Shown one piece after another: positions 1 through 8,294 of a stretch of DNA of 36,803 nucleotides (positions are counted from its first letter, which is position 1; each line of letters opens with the position of its first letter). Where the stretch lies: contig DASTZZ010000061.1 of NCBI GenBank assembly GCA_035764005.1, forward strand, positions 1 through 36,803, read 5' to 3'. Made by a program: the position numbers and the translations under genes. The notes below the pieces were generated by a model. It saw only the letters and a program-made list of their open reading frames with translations, searched no databases and was not told the DNA's origin. This DNA comes from Terriglobales bacterium. Lineage in GTDB: Bacteria; Acidobacteriota; Terriglobia; Terriglobales; Acidobacteriaceae.

Positions 1-1329
1 CGCCATCTCTCTCGATGACGCCGTTTCAAACGGACAACTTCTTCCGTCCAGGTGCTCTTCAAACTCTTTTCGCCATTTCTTAATGATCGACATTGTAGGA
101 AACGCAGCCGCGTCGCCTAATGCGCAGAAGGTTCGGCCAGCCATGTTGTTGGCTAGATAGAGCATCTGGTCGAGATCCTTGTTTTGCCCGGCACCGGCGT
201 GAAAACGGATGAGCGTCTTTTTCAGCCAATCAGTTCCTTCGCGGCACGGGATGCACCAGCCGCAGCTTTCGTGCTGGTAGAACTGCATGATGCGTAACGC
301 GACTTTCACCATGCACGTTTGGTCATCAATTGCGACAACTCCGCCGGAACCGAGGAACTCGCCGCGTTTTGCGAACCAGTCGTAATCCATCGTTGCCGAT
401 TCGGCTTCTTCGCGCGTGAGCAGGAACGTCGAGGATCCACCGGGAACGAACGCTTTGAGCTGGCGTCCATTCGGTATTCCACCTCCTACTTCGTAGATCA
501 TCTTATTGGCGGGATATCCAAGAGGAAGCTCGTACACTCCGGGTTTATTGAAGTGTCCCGTAAGGCAGGTCAGACGCGTGCCGCCATTCTTTTCATTCGG
601 TCCGAATGCAACGTACCATTTGCCGCCGTTCAGAATGATCGGCGGAACGGTTGCGATGGTCTCAACATTATTAATGACCGTTGGACCGCCATAGAGACCT
701 TTAATCGCAGGGAAGGGAGGTTTCAGACGCGGCAATCCGCGCTTGCCTTCGAGTGATTCCATCAACGCGGATTCTTCGCCAACTTCATACGCGCCAGCGC
801 CCGTGTGAGTGAGGATGTTGAACTCGCGTCCGGTGCCGAAGATGTTGTGGCCAAGGAACCCTTTTTTATAGGCGTCGGCAACCGCTCGTTCGAGAATCTC
901 GAGCAAATAGCGATACTCACCGCGCAGATAAATGAAGCCCAGCTTGGCTCCCACTGCCAGGCCTGCGATGATGACGCCTTCGATAATGGCGTGCGGATCA
1001 TATTCGACGATCAGCCGGTCTTTGCACGTCGCCGGCTCGCTCTCATCCCCGTTCACCAGGATGTACTTCGGAGCTTCAGACTGTTTCGGAATGAACGACC
1101 ATTTCATTCCCGTGGCAAAACCCGCGCCTCCGCGTCCACGCAGTCCCGAGGCTTTGACTTCATTGATGATGTCGTCGGGCTGCATATCCAGCGCTTTTCG
1201 CGCGGCCTTGTAGCCGTCGAGCTGGATGTAGCGGTCGATGTCCTGCGCGCCTTGTCCAAAGCGCTTGGAGATGACGCGCACCTCATCGGGATGCGAGACC
1301 AGCGGCGTTGGTGTGTAGAGTGTCTTCAC
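1..1329 (-). CDS. nuoF: NADH-quinone oxidoreductase subunit F (NuoF), 3' end cut by window edge
   Basis: This is the NADH- and FMN-binding subunit of the peripheral arm of respiratory complex I, which takes electrons from NADH. The frame is open for 443 codons and has no stop before the window edge, so only a short C-terminal tail is missing. The glycine-rich FMN/NADH motif GLRGRGGAGF lies near residues 60-75. The 4Fe-4S (N3) site is visible as ESCGWCIPCREG, with Cys356, Cys359 and Cys362, and the fourth Cys is in FCALGDAA near residue 402. I chose a GTG start whose bases overlap the nuoE stop (GTGA), which implies translational coupling. It is the last nuo gene visible here, and the operon probably continues to nuoG beyond the window. 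Identity is very secure; the start is likely. Confidence 0.95.
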   Translation of the reverse strand, partial: MKTLYTPTPLVSHPDEVRVISKRFGQGAQDIDRYIQLDGYKAARKALDMQPDDIINEVKASGLRGRGGAGFATGMKWSFIPKQSEAPKYILVNGDESEPATCKDRLIVEYDPHAIIEGVIIAGLAVGAKLGFIYLRGEYRYLLEILERAVADAYKKGFLGHNIFGTGREFNILTHTGAGAYEVGEESALMESLEGKRGLPRLKPPFPAIKGLYGGPTVINNVETIATVPPIILNGGKWYVAFGPNEKNGGTRLTCLTGHFNKPGVYELPLGYPANKMIYEVGGGIPNGRQLKAFVPGGSSTFLLTREEAESATMDYDWFAKRGEFLGSGGVVAIDDQTCMVKVALRIMQFYQHESCGWCIPCREGTDWLKKTLIRFHAGAGQNKDLDQMLYLANNMAGRTFCALGDAAAFPTMSIIKKWRKEFEEHLDGRSCPFETASSREMA

Positions 1330-1808
1330 TGTTTCGTGTTGTTGCTGTACTGGTCGAGAATTGCGTCCATCTTTTGCGGCGTCACGTTCAAATGGAAGTC
1401 GTAATTCACCTGGATAGCAGGAGCCCAACTGCAGGCTCCGATGCATTCGACTTCTTCGAGCGAGAATGTGCCGTCTCGTGTGACCTCTTTGTGATCCACG
1501 CCCAGCTTTTCTCTGCAGTGATCAAAAACTTCTTCTGCTCCGCGTAGCATGCAACTGATGTTGGTGCAGACCTGTACTACGTATTTGCCCGCCGGCTGGG
1601 TCCTTAGGAGCGAATAGTAGCTAATTACATTACGGACTTCGAGTTCGGTTAGCTCAACACGCCGAGCGATGTCAGTGATAACTTCATCGGTCAAATAACC
1701 GACCTCATCCTGCGCGTAGAGCAACAGTGGAATTAGCGCTGAACGTTTCCATGGGTATTGGGAAACGAGCTTCTGAAACCGTTGTTCCAGTTCGGGAGAG
1801 AATTGCAT
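1326..1808 (-). CDS. nuoE: NADH-quinone oxidoreductase subunit E (NuoE), [2Fe-2S] protein
   Basis: This is the 24-kDa-type thioredoxin-fold subunit of complex I, which carries the N1a [2Fe-2S] cluster next to NuoF. The protein is 160 residues, normal for the family. The four cluster cysteines are Cys81 and Cys86 (VCTNISC) and Cys122 and Cys126 (ECIGAC). The N-terminal helical region (about residues 1-65) contains the usual stretch ending in VISYYSLL. The ATG overlaps the stop of nuoD by one base (TAATG), and its own stop overlaps the nuoF GTG, so nuoD, nuoE and nuoF are tightly coupled. Nothing unusual was seen. Confidence 0.96.
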   Translation of the reverse strand: MQFSPELEQRFQKLVSQYPWKRSALIPLLLYAQDEVGYLTDEVITDIARRVELTELEVRNVISYYSLLRTQPAGKYVVQVCTNISCMLRGAEEVFDHCREKLGVDHKEVTRDGTFSLEEVECIGACSWAPAIQVNYDFHLNVTPQKMDAILDQYSNNTKQ

Positions 1809-3013
1809 TATCTGTCGATCTCTCCTAAAACGATGTCGATACTGCCGATTGCCGCAACTACATCCGCGAGCAACCTACCGACGCAGAGTCTTTCAAGGGC
1901 TTGCAAGTTTCCTAAGCATGCCGAGCGCATATGTACTCGATACGGCTTCGCCGTACCGTCGCTGCGGACGTAATAGCCCATCTCTCCACGCGGCGATTCC
2001 ACTCCCTGATAGACCTCGCCTGCCGGAACCGTGAACCCTTCCGTGACGATTTTGAAATGATAGATGAGCGCCTCCATCTGCGTCTTCATCTTTTCTCGAT
2101 CCGGGAGGACCACTTTTGGAGCGTCGGCCTTGTATGACCCTTCGGGCATGCCTTCAAAGGCTTGACGCGCGATGCTGTTTGACTCGCGCAGCTCCTGCAC
2201 GCGCAGCAGGTAACGCGCGTACACGTCGCCGTCGGTCGAGACCGGTACCTTGAACTTGAACTTCTCGTAACCCGAGTACGGCATGTCGCGGCGCAGGTCC
2301 CAATCGACGCCGCTTCCGCGCGCCGTCGGGCCGCTGCAGCCTAACGCAATGCATTCTTCGGCCGTAATGTGAGCGACGCCCCTGGTGCGCTCGATCCAGA
2401 TTGGGTTCGACGTCAGCAGCCCTTCGTACTCATCAACGCGAGAAGGGAACTTATCGATAAAAGCTTTTGTCTTCTTCCAAAAATCAATGGGCGGGTCCAT
2501 CGACACGCCGCCGATGCGGAAGTACGAAGTCATCATGCGCTGGCCGGAGACGTTCTCGAAGATCCTCAGCAACTCCTCGCGTTCGCGGAAGCAATAAAGG
2601 AAGACGGTCATGGCGCCGATGTCGAGCGCGTGCGTACCCAGCCAGACCAGGTGCGAATTGATACGCGTTAATTCATTCAACAGCACGCGCAGAAATTGCG
2701 CGCGGGGAGGAATTTCGAGCTGCAAGAGCTTTTCGACGGCCAGACAATACGTAAGATTGTTGGTCATCGGACACAGATAGTCGATGCGATCGGTGAGCGG
2801 GACTACCTGCTGGTAGAACTTCGCCTCGCATGTCTTCTCAATCCCAGTGTGCAGATATCCGATATCGGGAATGCACTTGACGACAGTCTCGCCGTCGATC
2901 TCGAGCAGCAGACGCAGCACGCCGTGAGTGGACGGGTGCTGTGGCCCCATGTTCAAGATCATCGTGCGATCTTCAGTGGGCTCCAAGACCGGCGTGGGAT
3001 TCAGGTGCGCCAT
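1808..3013 (-). CDS. nuoD: NADH-quinone oxidoreductase subunit D (NuoD)
   Basis: This is the 49-kDa subunit of complex I, related to the large subunit of NiFe hydrogenases, and it forms most of the quinone-reduction pocket with NuoB. The protein is 401 residues, the normal bacterial length, and is not fused to NuoC. The family motif GPQHPSTHGVLRLLLEIDGE lies near the N terminus, and the C terminus ends in the conserved ...VLGEIDR. It starts directly after the nuoC stop with no gap and its own stop overlaps the nuoE ATG. Its structural partner NuoB is not encoded in the visible part of the operon. Confidence 0.97.
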   Translation of the reverse strand: MAHLNPTPVLEPTEDRTMILNMGPQHPSTHGVLRLLLEIDGETVVKCIPDIGYLHTGIEKTCEAKFYQQVVPLTDRIDYLCPMTNNLTYCLAVEKLLQLEIPPRAQFLRVLLNELTRINSHLVWLGTHALDIGAMTVFLYCFREREELLRIFENVSGQRMMTSYFRIGGVSMDPPIDFWKKTKAFIDKFPSRVDEYEGLLTSNPIWIERTRGVAHITAEECIALGCSGPTARGSGVDWDLRRDMPYSGYEKFKFKVPVSTDGDVYARYLLRVQELRESNSIARQAFEGMPEGSYKADAPKVVLPDREKMKTQMEALIYHFKIVTEGFTVPAGEVYQGVESPRGEMGYYVRSDGTAKPYRVHMRSACLGNLQALERLCVGRLLADVVAAIGSIDIVLGEIDR

Positions 3014-3505
3014 TTAGCGATAACCCTCCACCGGATAGTCCTTGCGCAGCGGATGCCCTTCCCAGTCTTCCGGCATCATGATGCGGCGCAGATTGGGATG
3101 TCCGACGAAGCGCACGCCGAACAGGTCGAAGACCTCGCGCTCGAAAAAGTTCGCTGCAGGCCAAAGTCCCATGAGCGATTCAATCGAAGGATCTCCGCCA
3201 GGTACACGAGCAATCAGTCGCACGCGTTCTTTCCGCGAATGGGAAAGCAGGTTGTAGATCACTTCGAAGCGCGGCTCGGAAGGGAAGACGTCGACGCAGG
3301 TGATGTCGGCGAGAAAATTGAATTTCGTTTCGGGATTCTCGCGCAGAAGCTCGCAAGCCTGCTTGATATCGCTGCGATTTACGTACAGCGTCAGCTCATC
3401 GCGATCGAACGTAGCTTTTTCCAGCAGTGAGGCATTGTGAAGCGCCGCGACTGCCGGTCTGCTTTTCAGTTGTTCGAGATCGGTGATGGCGGGCTGCAAA
3501 GGCAT
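3014..3505 (-). CDS. nuoC: NADH-quinone oxidoreductase subunit C (NuoC)
   Basis: This is the 30-kDa subunit of complex I, a structural subunit packed against NuoD in the hydrophilic arm. The protein is 163 residues. Family signatures are visible: FLADITCVDVFP near residues 64-75, and the signature WPAANFFEREVFDLFGVRF followed by HPNLRRIMMPEDWEGHPLRKDYP. The gene abuts nuoA upstream and nuoD downstream with no intergenic bases. No NuoB-like sequence (twin-Cys CC motif) is fused to either end, so the missing nuoB is not hidden as a fusion here. Confidence 0.96.
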   Translation of the reverse strand: MPLQPAITDLEQLKSRPAVAALHNASLLEKATFDRDELTLYVNRSDIKQACELLRENPETKFNFLADITCVDVFPSEPRFEVIYNLLSHSRKERVRLIARVPGGDPSIESLMGLWPAANFFEREVFDLFGVRFVGHPNLRRIMMPEDWEGHPLRKDYPVEGYR

Positions 3506-3958
3506 TTAGTAGTCCGATTTCTCCGGCGTCGTATTCCAGTCGAGCGCGCCTTTCTTCCATATATAGAAGAAGCCCACGAGGACGATGCCGATGTACACCA
3601 GCATCTCCCAGAAACCGAACATCCGCGGACCGGAATCGTGCGGCCCAGCGCCCAGCGCGGGAGCGATCGCCGCCGGCAGCTTGCGGTAGATCACTGCCCA
3701 GGGAATCAGGAAAATCGCCTCAACGTCGAACAGAATAAAGAGCATGGCGACCATGTAGAACTTCACGGAGAAGCGCGGGCGCGCGTCGCCGGTACCCACC
3801 ATGCCGCATTCATAAGCGGCCATCTTTGTTCTGCTGTAGCGATGTTTACCCAGCAGCGCCGAGAGCGCGACCATGCCTCCCGCGACCAGACACGCGATCA
3901 CGACCTGCATGAGCAGAGGCAGATAGTTGACGTAATAGGGTAGTGGCTGGTCCGGCAT
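3506..3958 (-). CDS. nuoA: NADH-quinone oxidoreductase subunit A (NuoA)
   Basis: This is a small membrane subunit of complex I at the junction of the membrane and peripheral arms. The 150-residue protein has three hydrophobic segments (about residues 10-35, 65-90 and 112-135). The conserved family block YECGMVGTGDARPRFSVKFY is followed by MLFILFDVEAIFLIPWA. It is the first gene of the operon. Its stop codon directly abuts the nuoC ATG, so there is no room for nuoB, which normally follows. No clear Shine-Dalgarno sequence precedes the ATG; a sigma70-type promoter lies about 50 bp upstream. Confidence 0.95.
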   Translation of the reverse strand: MPDQPLPYYVNYLPLLMQVVIACLVAGGMVALSALLGKHRYSRTKMAAYECGMVGTGDARPRFSVKFYMVAMLFILFDVEAIFLIPWAVIYRKLPAAIAPALGAGPHDSGPRMFGFWEMLVYIGIVLVGFFYIWKKGALDWNTTPEKSDY

Positions 3959-4004
3959 AGAGGCCGTTATACAATGTGCGCCAACACTGACGGTGGAACA
4001 TTCG

Positions 4005-4034
4005 ACTATAAGTTTCGCTGCGACGGAGTGTCAA
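4005..4034 (-). promoter_or_regulatory. Predicted sigma70-type promoter of the nuo operon
   Basis: On the minus strand there is TTGACA (4034-4029), an 18-bp spacer and TATAGT (4010-4005). This would start transcription near 3998, about 40 nt before the nuoA ATG. A full-match -35 and a five-of-six -10 at an acceptable spacing, placed just upstream of the first gene, make this the likely main operon promoter. This is by eye only. Confidence 0.6.
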
Positions 4035-4138
4035 GCGCAGCCGTGCGCAAGTGTGCACTCACGATCATTGCAATTGGAGAAATATTCCGCACAATAGAAT
4101 CGCCTAGTAAAGAGCCTTGATCTTGAATAGGAAAACAC

Positions 4139-4319
4139 GACGCGGATTACGCGGATGGGACGCGGATCAACGCCGAAAATTGGGGTGATCATCGTGCCAA
4201 CTACAGAGATTGGCATTTGACAACGATCGAAGGGAATAGCAAAAAAGCATCTTCATCAGTCAGCTAAGCTAAGTTTATCCTTCCGCGTTAATCCGCGTCC
4301 CATCCGCGCAATCCGCGTC
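4139..4319. repeat. 181-bp palindromic element with 35-nt inverted arms and inner hairpin
   Basis: The arms are 4139-4173 and 4285-4319. They match as inverted copies at 33 of 35 positions, with a 111-bp interior. Each arm is built from three direct copies of the heptamer CGCGGAT (for example GACGCGGATTACGCGGAT...). The interior holds a second inverted repeat: ATCGTGCCAA at 4191-4200 can pair with TTGGC (4210-4214) and ACGAT (4223-4227). No coding frame is convincing. The element sits between the divergent nuoA and the hypothetical gene at 4414. A small non-autonomous mobile or REP-like element is the most economical reading. Flanking target duplications were not seen. Confidence 0.7.
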
Positions 4320-4413
4320 AGGTTTTTGGGGGAACTGTCTTCAATTTCGGCCCAAAGTTTATGAGATCGCCTATGGCCTCCAGTAGCAGAAGCTCAGCAG
4401 GGAAACGATTGCA

Positions 4414-5004
4414 ATGATTTTTGGCTTCAATACCGATGTGAAACAAGGAGATACCGTCTATCACGTCCAGAGCGAAGCGCGTAAAGCCGATCTCCTGCTG
4501 CAGACGATGGTCTTCGTGCGTGGACACTGCATCGGCAAATACGCGTCATCCTACGCCGAGCACGTCAGCGATCCTGGATTCTCAGAGGAGTACATCCACG
4601 ATCTGCTCAAAGGCCAGCATCGCGAAGTATTGGAAGTGGTAAAGGCTGGATCGATCGAGCAATTTTTCCGCGAGCAAACGGAAATCCGCGACGCCGGAGG
4701 AGAGACGCTCGCGCTCACCTGGCTCAACTCCGACGATCTTCCGATCGCGCGCAAGCTCGTGATGCGACTGCTCGTCAGTGAGAGTGGGTCGGCAGTGGAT
4801 GGAGCGCTCGTCACCTCCCGCCTGCAATATCCGGCGGGTGTTCCGATTCATTCCCAAGCCGTGAGCGAAAAGGATGGACGCGTCGAATTGGAGCTCGATT
4901 TGGCGCAGCTCGAGCAAGGCCTTCGCAATCATGTGGTGTTTGTTCGCGCCACCCACGGCGAGAAGTCGGTCACGCGGAAATATCGTCTGAAGGGCTGCTC
5001 GTAG
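4414..5004 (+). CDS. Conserved-looking hypothetical protein, 196 aa
   Basis: I do not recognise a named domain. The protein is 196 residues, soluble and acidic to neutral, with no signal peptide or membrane segment. The N terminus (GFNTDVKQGDTVYHVQSEAR) reads like a conserved beta-rich block. Residues 55-100 look helical and charged (FSEEYIHDLLKGQHREVLEVVKAG). The last third, about residues 120-196, has alternating hydrophobic strands of the kind seen in beta-sandwich domains (ARKLVMRLLVSES, GRVELELDLAQL, HVVFVRATHG, SVTRKYRLKG). The start is an ATG with only a weak upstream purine run. It stands alone, divergent from nuo. Codon pattern matches its neighbours, so it is very likely a real gene of unknown function. 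Confidence 0.75.
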   Translation: MIFGFNTDVKQGDTVYHVQSEARKADLLLQTMVFVRGHCIGKYASSYAEHVSDPGFSEEYIHDLLKGQHREVLEVVKAGSIEQFFREQTEIRDAGGETLALTWLNSDDLPIARKLVMRLLVSESGSAVDGALVTSRLQYPAGVPIHSQAVSEKDGRVELELDLAQLEQGLRNHVVFVRATHGEKSVTRKYRLKGCS

Positions 5005-5654
5005 CACGCATGCACACGGCCTGCCCTAGGCGGATGTGATTCCGAGTCCTACCAGGCCCAACCTCACTAAAAACACTTAAGCAGCGAAGACATAAGTCCG
5101 CGCTGCTCTGTGTCTTACCTAATTAAATGAAAGCGTCAGGATAAGGGATTAAGCGTCGATCGGCCAGAAGCCAAAAACGCCTAAATGGGGAATGGATTCG
5201 GCAGTTACCGGACCGCAAGCAGTATGCAGCAGACCGCGACCCAGCTCCAGAAGGCGACGGTATGCACACCACAGCGAAACCACAAACTGTCGAGCAGTTC
5301 GTTGTTCTCAAACATCTTAAAGACTCCAACTTTTTTGGGGTTAGTCGTACAGGCAGGATGCTTCAATTTGCCTGCATCTATTAAGCCGGATAGCGGGCTT
5401 GAACTGAACCGCTAAAGTCGTATTGGTGGTCACCGAGGTAATGGCCGAGTGGTTTGCTTTGACCTGGATCAGCCTCAAATCCAGGTAGAAAACCGAAGTT
5501 GGCAGTTGATTTTCGGACAAAGCTTGCAAAAATGCCTACTCGGGGCGGAAGACTGGCTAAACGACCGCACCTATCCCATAAACCCAGCATATTTAACCTC
5601 AATGCGCAAGGATCCCCACCTTTGGCAGCCAAGATGATCCTGTAACCTAGGCCG
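5005..5654. other. 650-bp gene-poor stretch
   Basis: This interval lies between the hypothetical gene ending at 5004 and the kinase gene at 5655. Apart from one possible small membrane peptide on the minus strand (5205-5315), no frame has convincing coding character. The base composition is lower in GC than the flanking genes. No tRNA-like cloverleaf, repeat or strong terminator was recognised. Confidence 0.5.
5205..5315 (-). CDS. Possible small single-pass membrane protein, 36 aa
   Basis: The frame begins MFENNELLDSLWFRCG and continues into a hydrophobic segment of about 18 residues, VAFWSWVAVCCILLAVR, before the TAA stop. A GGAG motif lies 8 nt upstream of the ATG, which is better than many of the large genes here. 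The layout (short acidic N terminus, one hydrophobic helix, final Arg) is that of known small bacterial membrane proteins. The evidence is only the frame, ribosome site and composition, so it could be chance. Function unknown. Confidence 0.4.
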   Translation of the reverse strand: MFENNELLDSLWFRCGVHTVAFWSWVAVCCILLAVR

Positions 5655-6191
5655 ATGTTGATTCTGATGGTCGGTCTTCCGGGCACCGGAAAGAGCACCC
5701 TCTCTCGCTCGCTGATCGAACGCTTCGGCGGCTTCGTTATCGATAAAGACATCATCCGACCCGCACTCTTCGGCCCATCGCAAATTGACTACACGGTCGA
5801 GCAAGACGACTTCTGCCAGGACGTCATGCTCGAGACCGCTGCCTATCTTCTGACGCGCAAGCCGAAGCTGCGCGTATTCCTCGATGGCCGTCCATTCTCG
5901 CGCGAGTACCAGCGCGAACGGGTGCGCAATGCAGCTTCCCAGATCGGGACGAAGCTCGCAGTCATCGAGTGCGTGGCCTCGGAAGAAACCGCCCTGGCCC
6001 GCATACGCCGTGACCTGGAATCAGGCGCACACCTCGCTGCGAACCGAACAGTCGATCTCTACTACGTCAAACGCCAGGACTTTGAGCGCGAGCCCGTGAG
6101 AGAAACACGGCTGACAATCAGTTCGGATCAGCCCCTGGAAACCTCTATTGCTGAGGCCGATAGCTACTTGAGAGAAATCGACGACGAATAA
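5655..6191 (+). CDS. AAA_33 / zeta-like P-loop ATP-binding kinase
   Basis: This is a 178-residue P-loop NTPase of the small-molecule/polynucleotide kinase-like group. The Walker A motif GLPGTGKST is at residues 7-15, near the N terminus, so the start is well placed. The likely substrate-site Asp is in FVIDKDIIRP (near residue 30). A Walker B-like strand is VFLDGRPFSR (near residue 75), and an arginine-rich lid is ALARIRRDLE (near residue 115). The fold resembles gluconate/shikimate-type kinases and zeta-toxin kinases, but no antitoxin partner lies beside it. The substrate cannot be told from sequence. Confidence 0.8.
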   Translation: MLILMVGLPGTGKSTLSRSLIERFGGFVIDKDIIRPALFGPSQIDYTVEQDDFCQDVMLETAAYLLTRKPKLRVFLDGRPFSREYQRERVRNAASQIGTKLAVIECVASEETALARIRRDLESGAHLAANRTVDLYYVKRQDFEREPVRETRLTISSDQPLETSIAEADSYLREIDDE

Positions 6192-6330
6192 TCACTTCCG
6201 CACTGAGGTCATCCACCTGTGCGAGCTCTACAATTCTGAGCGCCTCATTCGGCCCTAAGCAGATGTGCCGATGGCCACCCTCGCTGCTTCAGAGGAATCC
6301 AATCTCATTCGAAGCTCGGAGGAATGAACG

Positions 6331-6762
6331 ATGAAAGCTCCTTTCATGATCGGACGCCTGCTCTTTGGCGGATTCTTTCTTTATAGCGGCATCAATCATT
6401 TCAAGCAGCGCGAGGGCATGTCGCAGTATGCAAAGGGCAAGAACGTGCCCATGCCGAACGTTGCAGTGGTGGCGAGTGGAGCAGCTCTGGTCGTAGGCGG
6501 CGCCAGCCTGCTGCTCGGCATTAAGCCGAAGATTGGAGCGGCTGCGGTCATCGGATTTCTGGCCGGAGTCTCGCCCGTGATGCATAACTTCTGGAAACAG
6601 GAAGATCCGCAGCAGCGCCAGACGGAGATGATCCAGTTCTCGAAGAACATGGCACTGCTCGGAGGCGCACTCGCTCTGATGGGCGTCGAAGAGCCCTGGC
6701 CGGTAAGCGTGCCGGTCGCCCAGCCTGAGCAGAGCTGGAGCAAGTCGCGCGTGGCAGCTTAG
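6331..6762 (+). CDS. DoxX family membrane protein
   Basis: This is a 143-residue inner-membrane protein with about four hydrophobic segments (residues 5-22, 47-65, 68-88, 105-125). The N-terminal pattern IGRLLFGGFFLYSGINHF and the later VMHNFWK fit DoxX-type proteins, which are linked to redox or quinone-associated membrane functions in other bacteria. A good ribosome site, GGAGG, lies 8 nt before the ATG. It is convergent with the M20 dipeptidase gene, with only 12 bp between the stop codons. Exact role unknown. Confidence 0.8.
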   Translation: MKAPFMIGRLLFGGFFLYSGINHFKQREGMSQYAKGKNVPMPNVAVVASGAALVVGGASLLLGIKPKIGAAAVIGFLAGVSPVMHNFWKQEDPQQRQTEMIQFSKNMALLGGALALMGVEEPWPVSVPVAQPEQSWSKSRVAA

Positions 6763-6763
6763 A

Positions 6764-6795
6764 AGCTCAGCAGCTTAGGAGCTGAGAAGCTGGAA
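6764..6795. terminator. Possible bidirectional hairpin between convergent genes
   Basis: Between and into the 3' ends of the DoxX gene (plus) and the M20 gene (minus), CTCAGC and GCTGAG can pair around a short loop. The area is a run of AGCT/CAGC-like words. There is no clear T-tract, so this is a weak call. Confidence 0.25.
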
Positions 6796-8151
6796 GAATC
6801 GAATAATCGACTCAATCCCGCGATAGAAGTTCGGGATATGGAATTTCTCGTTGGGCGCGTGAAGATTGTCGTCGGGCAGGCCGAACCCCATCATGACGCT
6901 TGGGATTCCGAGGTGTTTTTCGAAATCTGCAACCACCGGGATTGATCCTCCGCTGCGGATGAACACAGTATCCTTTCCAAAGACTTCCTTCATCGCCTGC
7001 TTTGAAGCCTGCACATAGTGATTGTCGGTGCGGATCACCATCGGGTCGGCGAGGTTGAGCTGCCGAATGGTTATTTGAATTCCTCGCGGCGTGATCTGCT
7101 TCACGTAATCCGAAAAAAGCTTATAGATTTCGTCCGGGCGCTGATTCGGAACCAGGCGCATGGAGATTTTCGCTGACGCACGCGCGGGGATTACCGTTTT
7201 GGAACCCGCGCCGATAAAGCCGCCCGGCATGCCATGAACGTCGAGCGTTGGACGCGCCCAGGTGCGCTCCGCAACTGAGTGTCCGGGCTCGCCGGTCAAC
7301 TCAGTGCTGCCGACCTCCTTCTCTAAATACTCCTTCTCGTCGAACGGCAGCGACTTCCAACTGCTGAGTTCATCTTTTGTGGGAGAGACCACGCGATCGT
7401 AAAAGTACGGAATGAGAATCTTTCCGTTTTCATCTTTTAACTTCGCGATGATCTGCGCGAGTGCGACAAATGGATTCGGCGCAGCGCCCCCGTACATTCC
7501 GGAATGCAGATCGACCTTCGCTCCGCGCGCCTCAACCTCCGTGTAAACCATTCCGCGCAGACCGACGCAGAGCGTGGGCAGATCGGGCGCATACATCTCG
7601 GTGTCGGAAACAAGCGCAAAATCAGCTTTCAGCTTTTTCGGATTCTCGGCGACGAACTTCGCAATCGACTCTCCACCAACTTCTTCCTCGCCTTCGAGCA
7701 ACAGCTTCACGTTGATAGGAAGCTTGCCTGCGCCGCTCTTCATCAGAGACTCAAGCGCCTTCAAATGCATGAACATCTGGCCTTTGTCATCGACGGCGCC
7801 GCGCGCGTAGAGGTTTTGATTGCGCTCAGACGGCTCGAACGGAGGCGTGACCCATTCGTTCAGCGGGTCCGGAGGCTGGACGTCGTAGTGGCCGTAGCAG
7901 AGTGCGGTCGGCTTACCGGACGCGTGCAGCCAATCGGCATAAACCAGCGGATGTCCGGAAGTCTTGATAACCTCGACGTGCTCCAGCCCGATCGAGCGCA
8001 TTTGCGCAGCAAGAAACTCGGCCGCGCGCTCGATATCGGACTTATGTTGCGGCAGCGTGCTGACGCTGGGAATGCGCAGCAGGTCCTTAAGCTCAGAAAG
8101 GAAACGCGGCTGATTCTGGCGTGCGTAATCGAGAGCAGGCGAGGGCATCAC
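6775..8151 (-). CDS. M20 family metallodipeptidase (CNDP/PepV-like)
   Basis: This is a 458-residue cytosolic zinc dipeptidase or amidohydrolase of the M20 family. The two-metal site is complete by eye: His88 and Asp90 in CYGHYDVQPP, Asp121 in GAVDDKGQ, the catalytic and metal Glu residues in EGEEEVG (153-159), Asp in SDTEM (near 184), and a late His in DNLHAPNE. The lid/dimerisation domain spans roughly residues 200-370 and includes VEARGAKVDLHSGMYGG. The first codons are GTG-ATG; either may start, since no Shine-Dalgarno is obvious. There is no signal peptide. It is convergent with the DoxX gene. Substrate is unknown, probably dipeptides. Confidence 0.92.
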   Translation of the reverse strand: MMPSPALDYARQNQPRFLSELKDLLRIPSVSTLPQHKSDIERAAEFLAAQMRSIGLEHVEVIKTSGHPLVYADWLHASGKPTALCYGHYDVQPPDPLNEWVTPPFEPSERNQNLYARGAVDDKGQMFMHLKALESLMKSGAGKLPINVKLLLEGEEEVGGESIAKFVAENPKKLKADFALVSDTEMYAPDLPTLCVGLRGMVYTEVEARGAKVDLHSGMYGGAAPNPFVALAQIIAKLKDENGKILIPYFYDRVVSPTKDELSSWKSLPFDEKEYLEKEVGSTELTGEPGHSVAERTWARPTLDVHGMPGGFIGAGSKTVIPARASAKISMRLVPNQRPDEIYKLFSDYVKQITPRGIQITIRQLNLADPMVIRTDNHYVQASKQAMKEVFGKDTVFIRSGGSIPVVADFEKHLGIPSVMMGFGLPDDNLHAPNEKFHIPNFYRGIESIIRFFQLLSS

Positions 8152-8188
8152 GAGGAGTATACAGAACCGGCGGCGGTAGCCAGTGGGG

Positions 8189-8211
8189 GCAGCCGCGCGG
8201 TTTGCGGCTGC
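8189..8211. terminator. Perfect 8-bp GC hairpin
   Basis: GCAGCCGC (8189-8196) pairs perfectly with GCGGCTGC (8204-8211) around a 7-nt loop. It lies downstream of the small gene at 8295-8495 (minus) and upstream of the M20 gene. There is no T-tract on either strand. It may be a transcript-ending or mRNA-stabilising hairpin, or simply a palindrome. Confidence 0.35.
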
Positions 8212-8294
8212 TCTCGATCACGCATACCGTACCGTGCGACTCGGAGCTGGCTATGCGGCCATCTCCGACCCACCGCCAACCGGCGGCGATTCCG

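Noticed and set aside
2696-3430. A 244-codon plus-strand frame across nuoD and nuoC
   Set aside because: It is antisense to two certain complex I genes and shows no recognisable domain.
5341-5804. Minus-strand frames upstream of and across the P-loop kinase gene
   Set aside because: They have no ribosome site or domain, and part is antisense to a gene with a clear Walker A motif.
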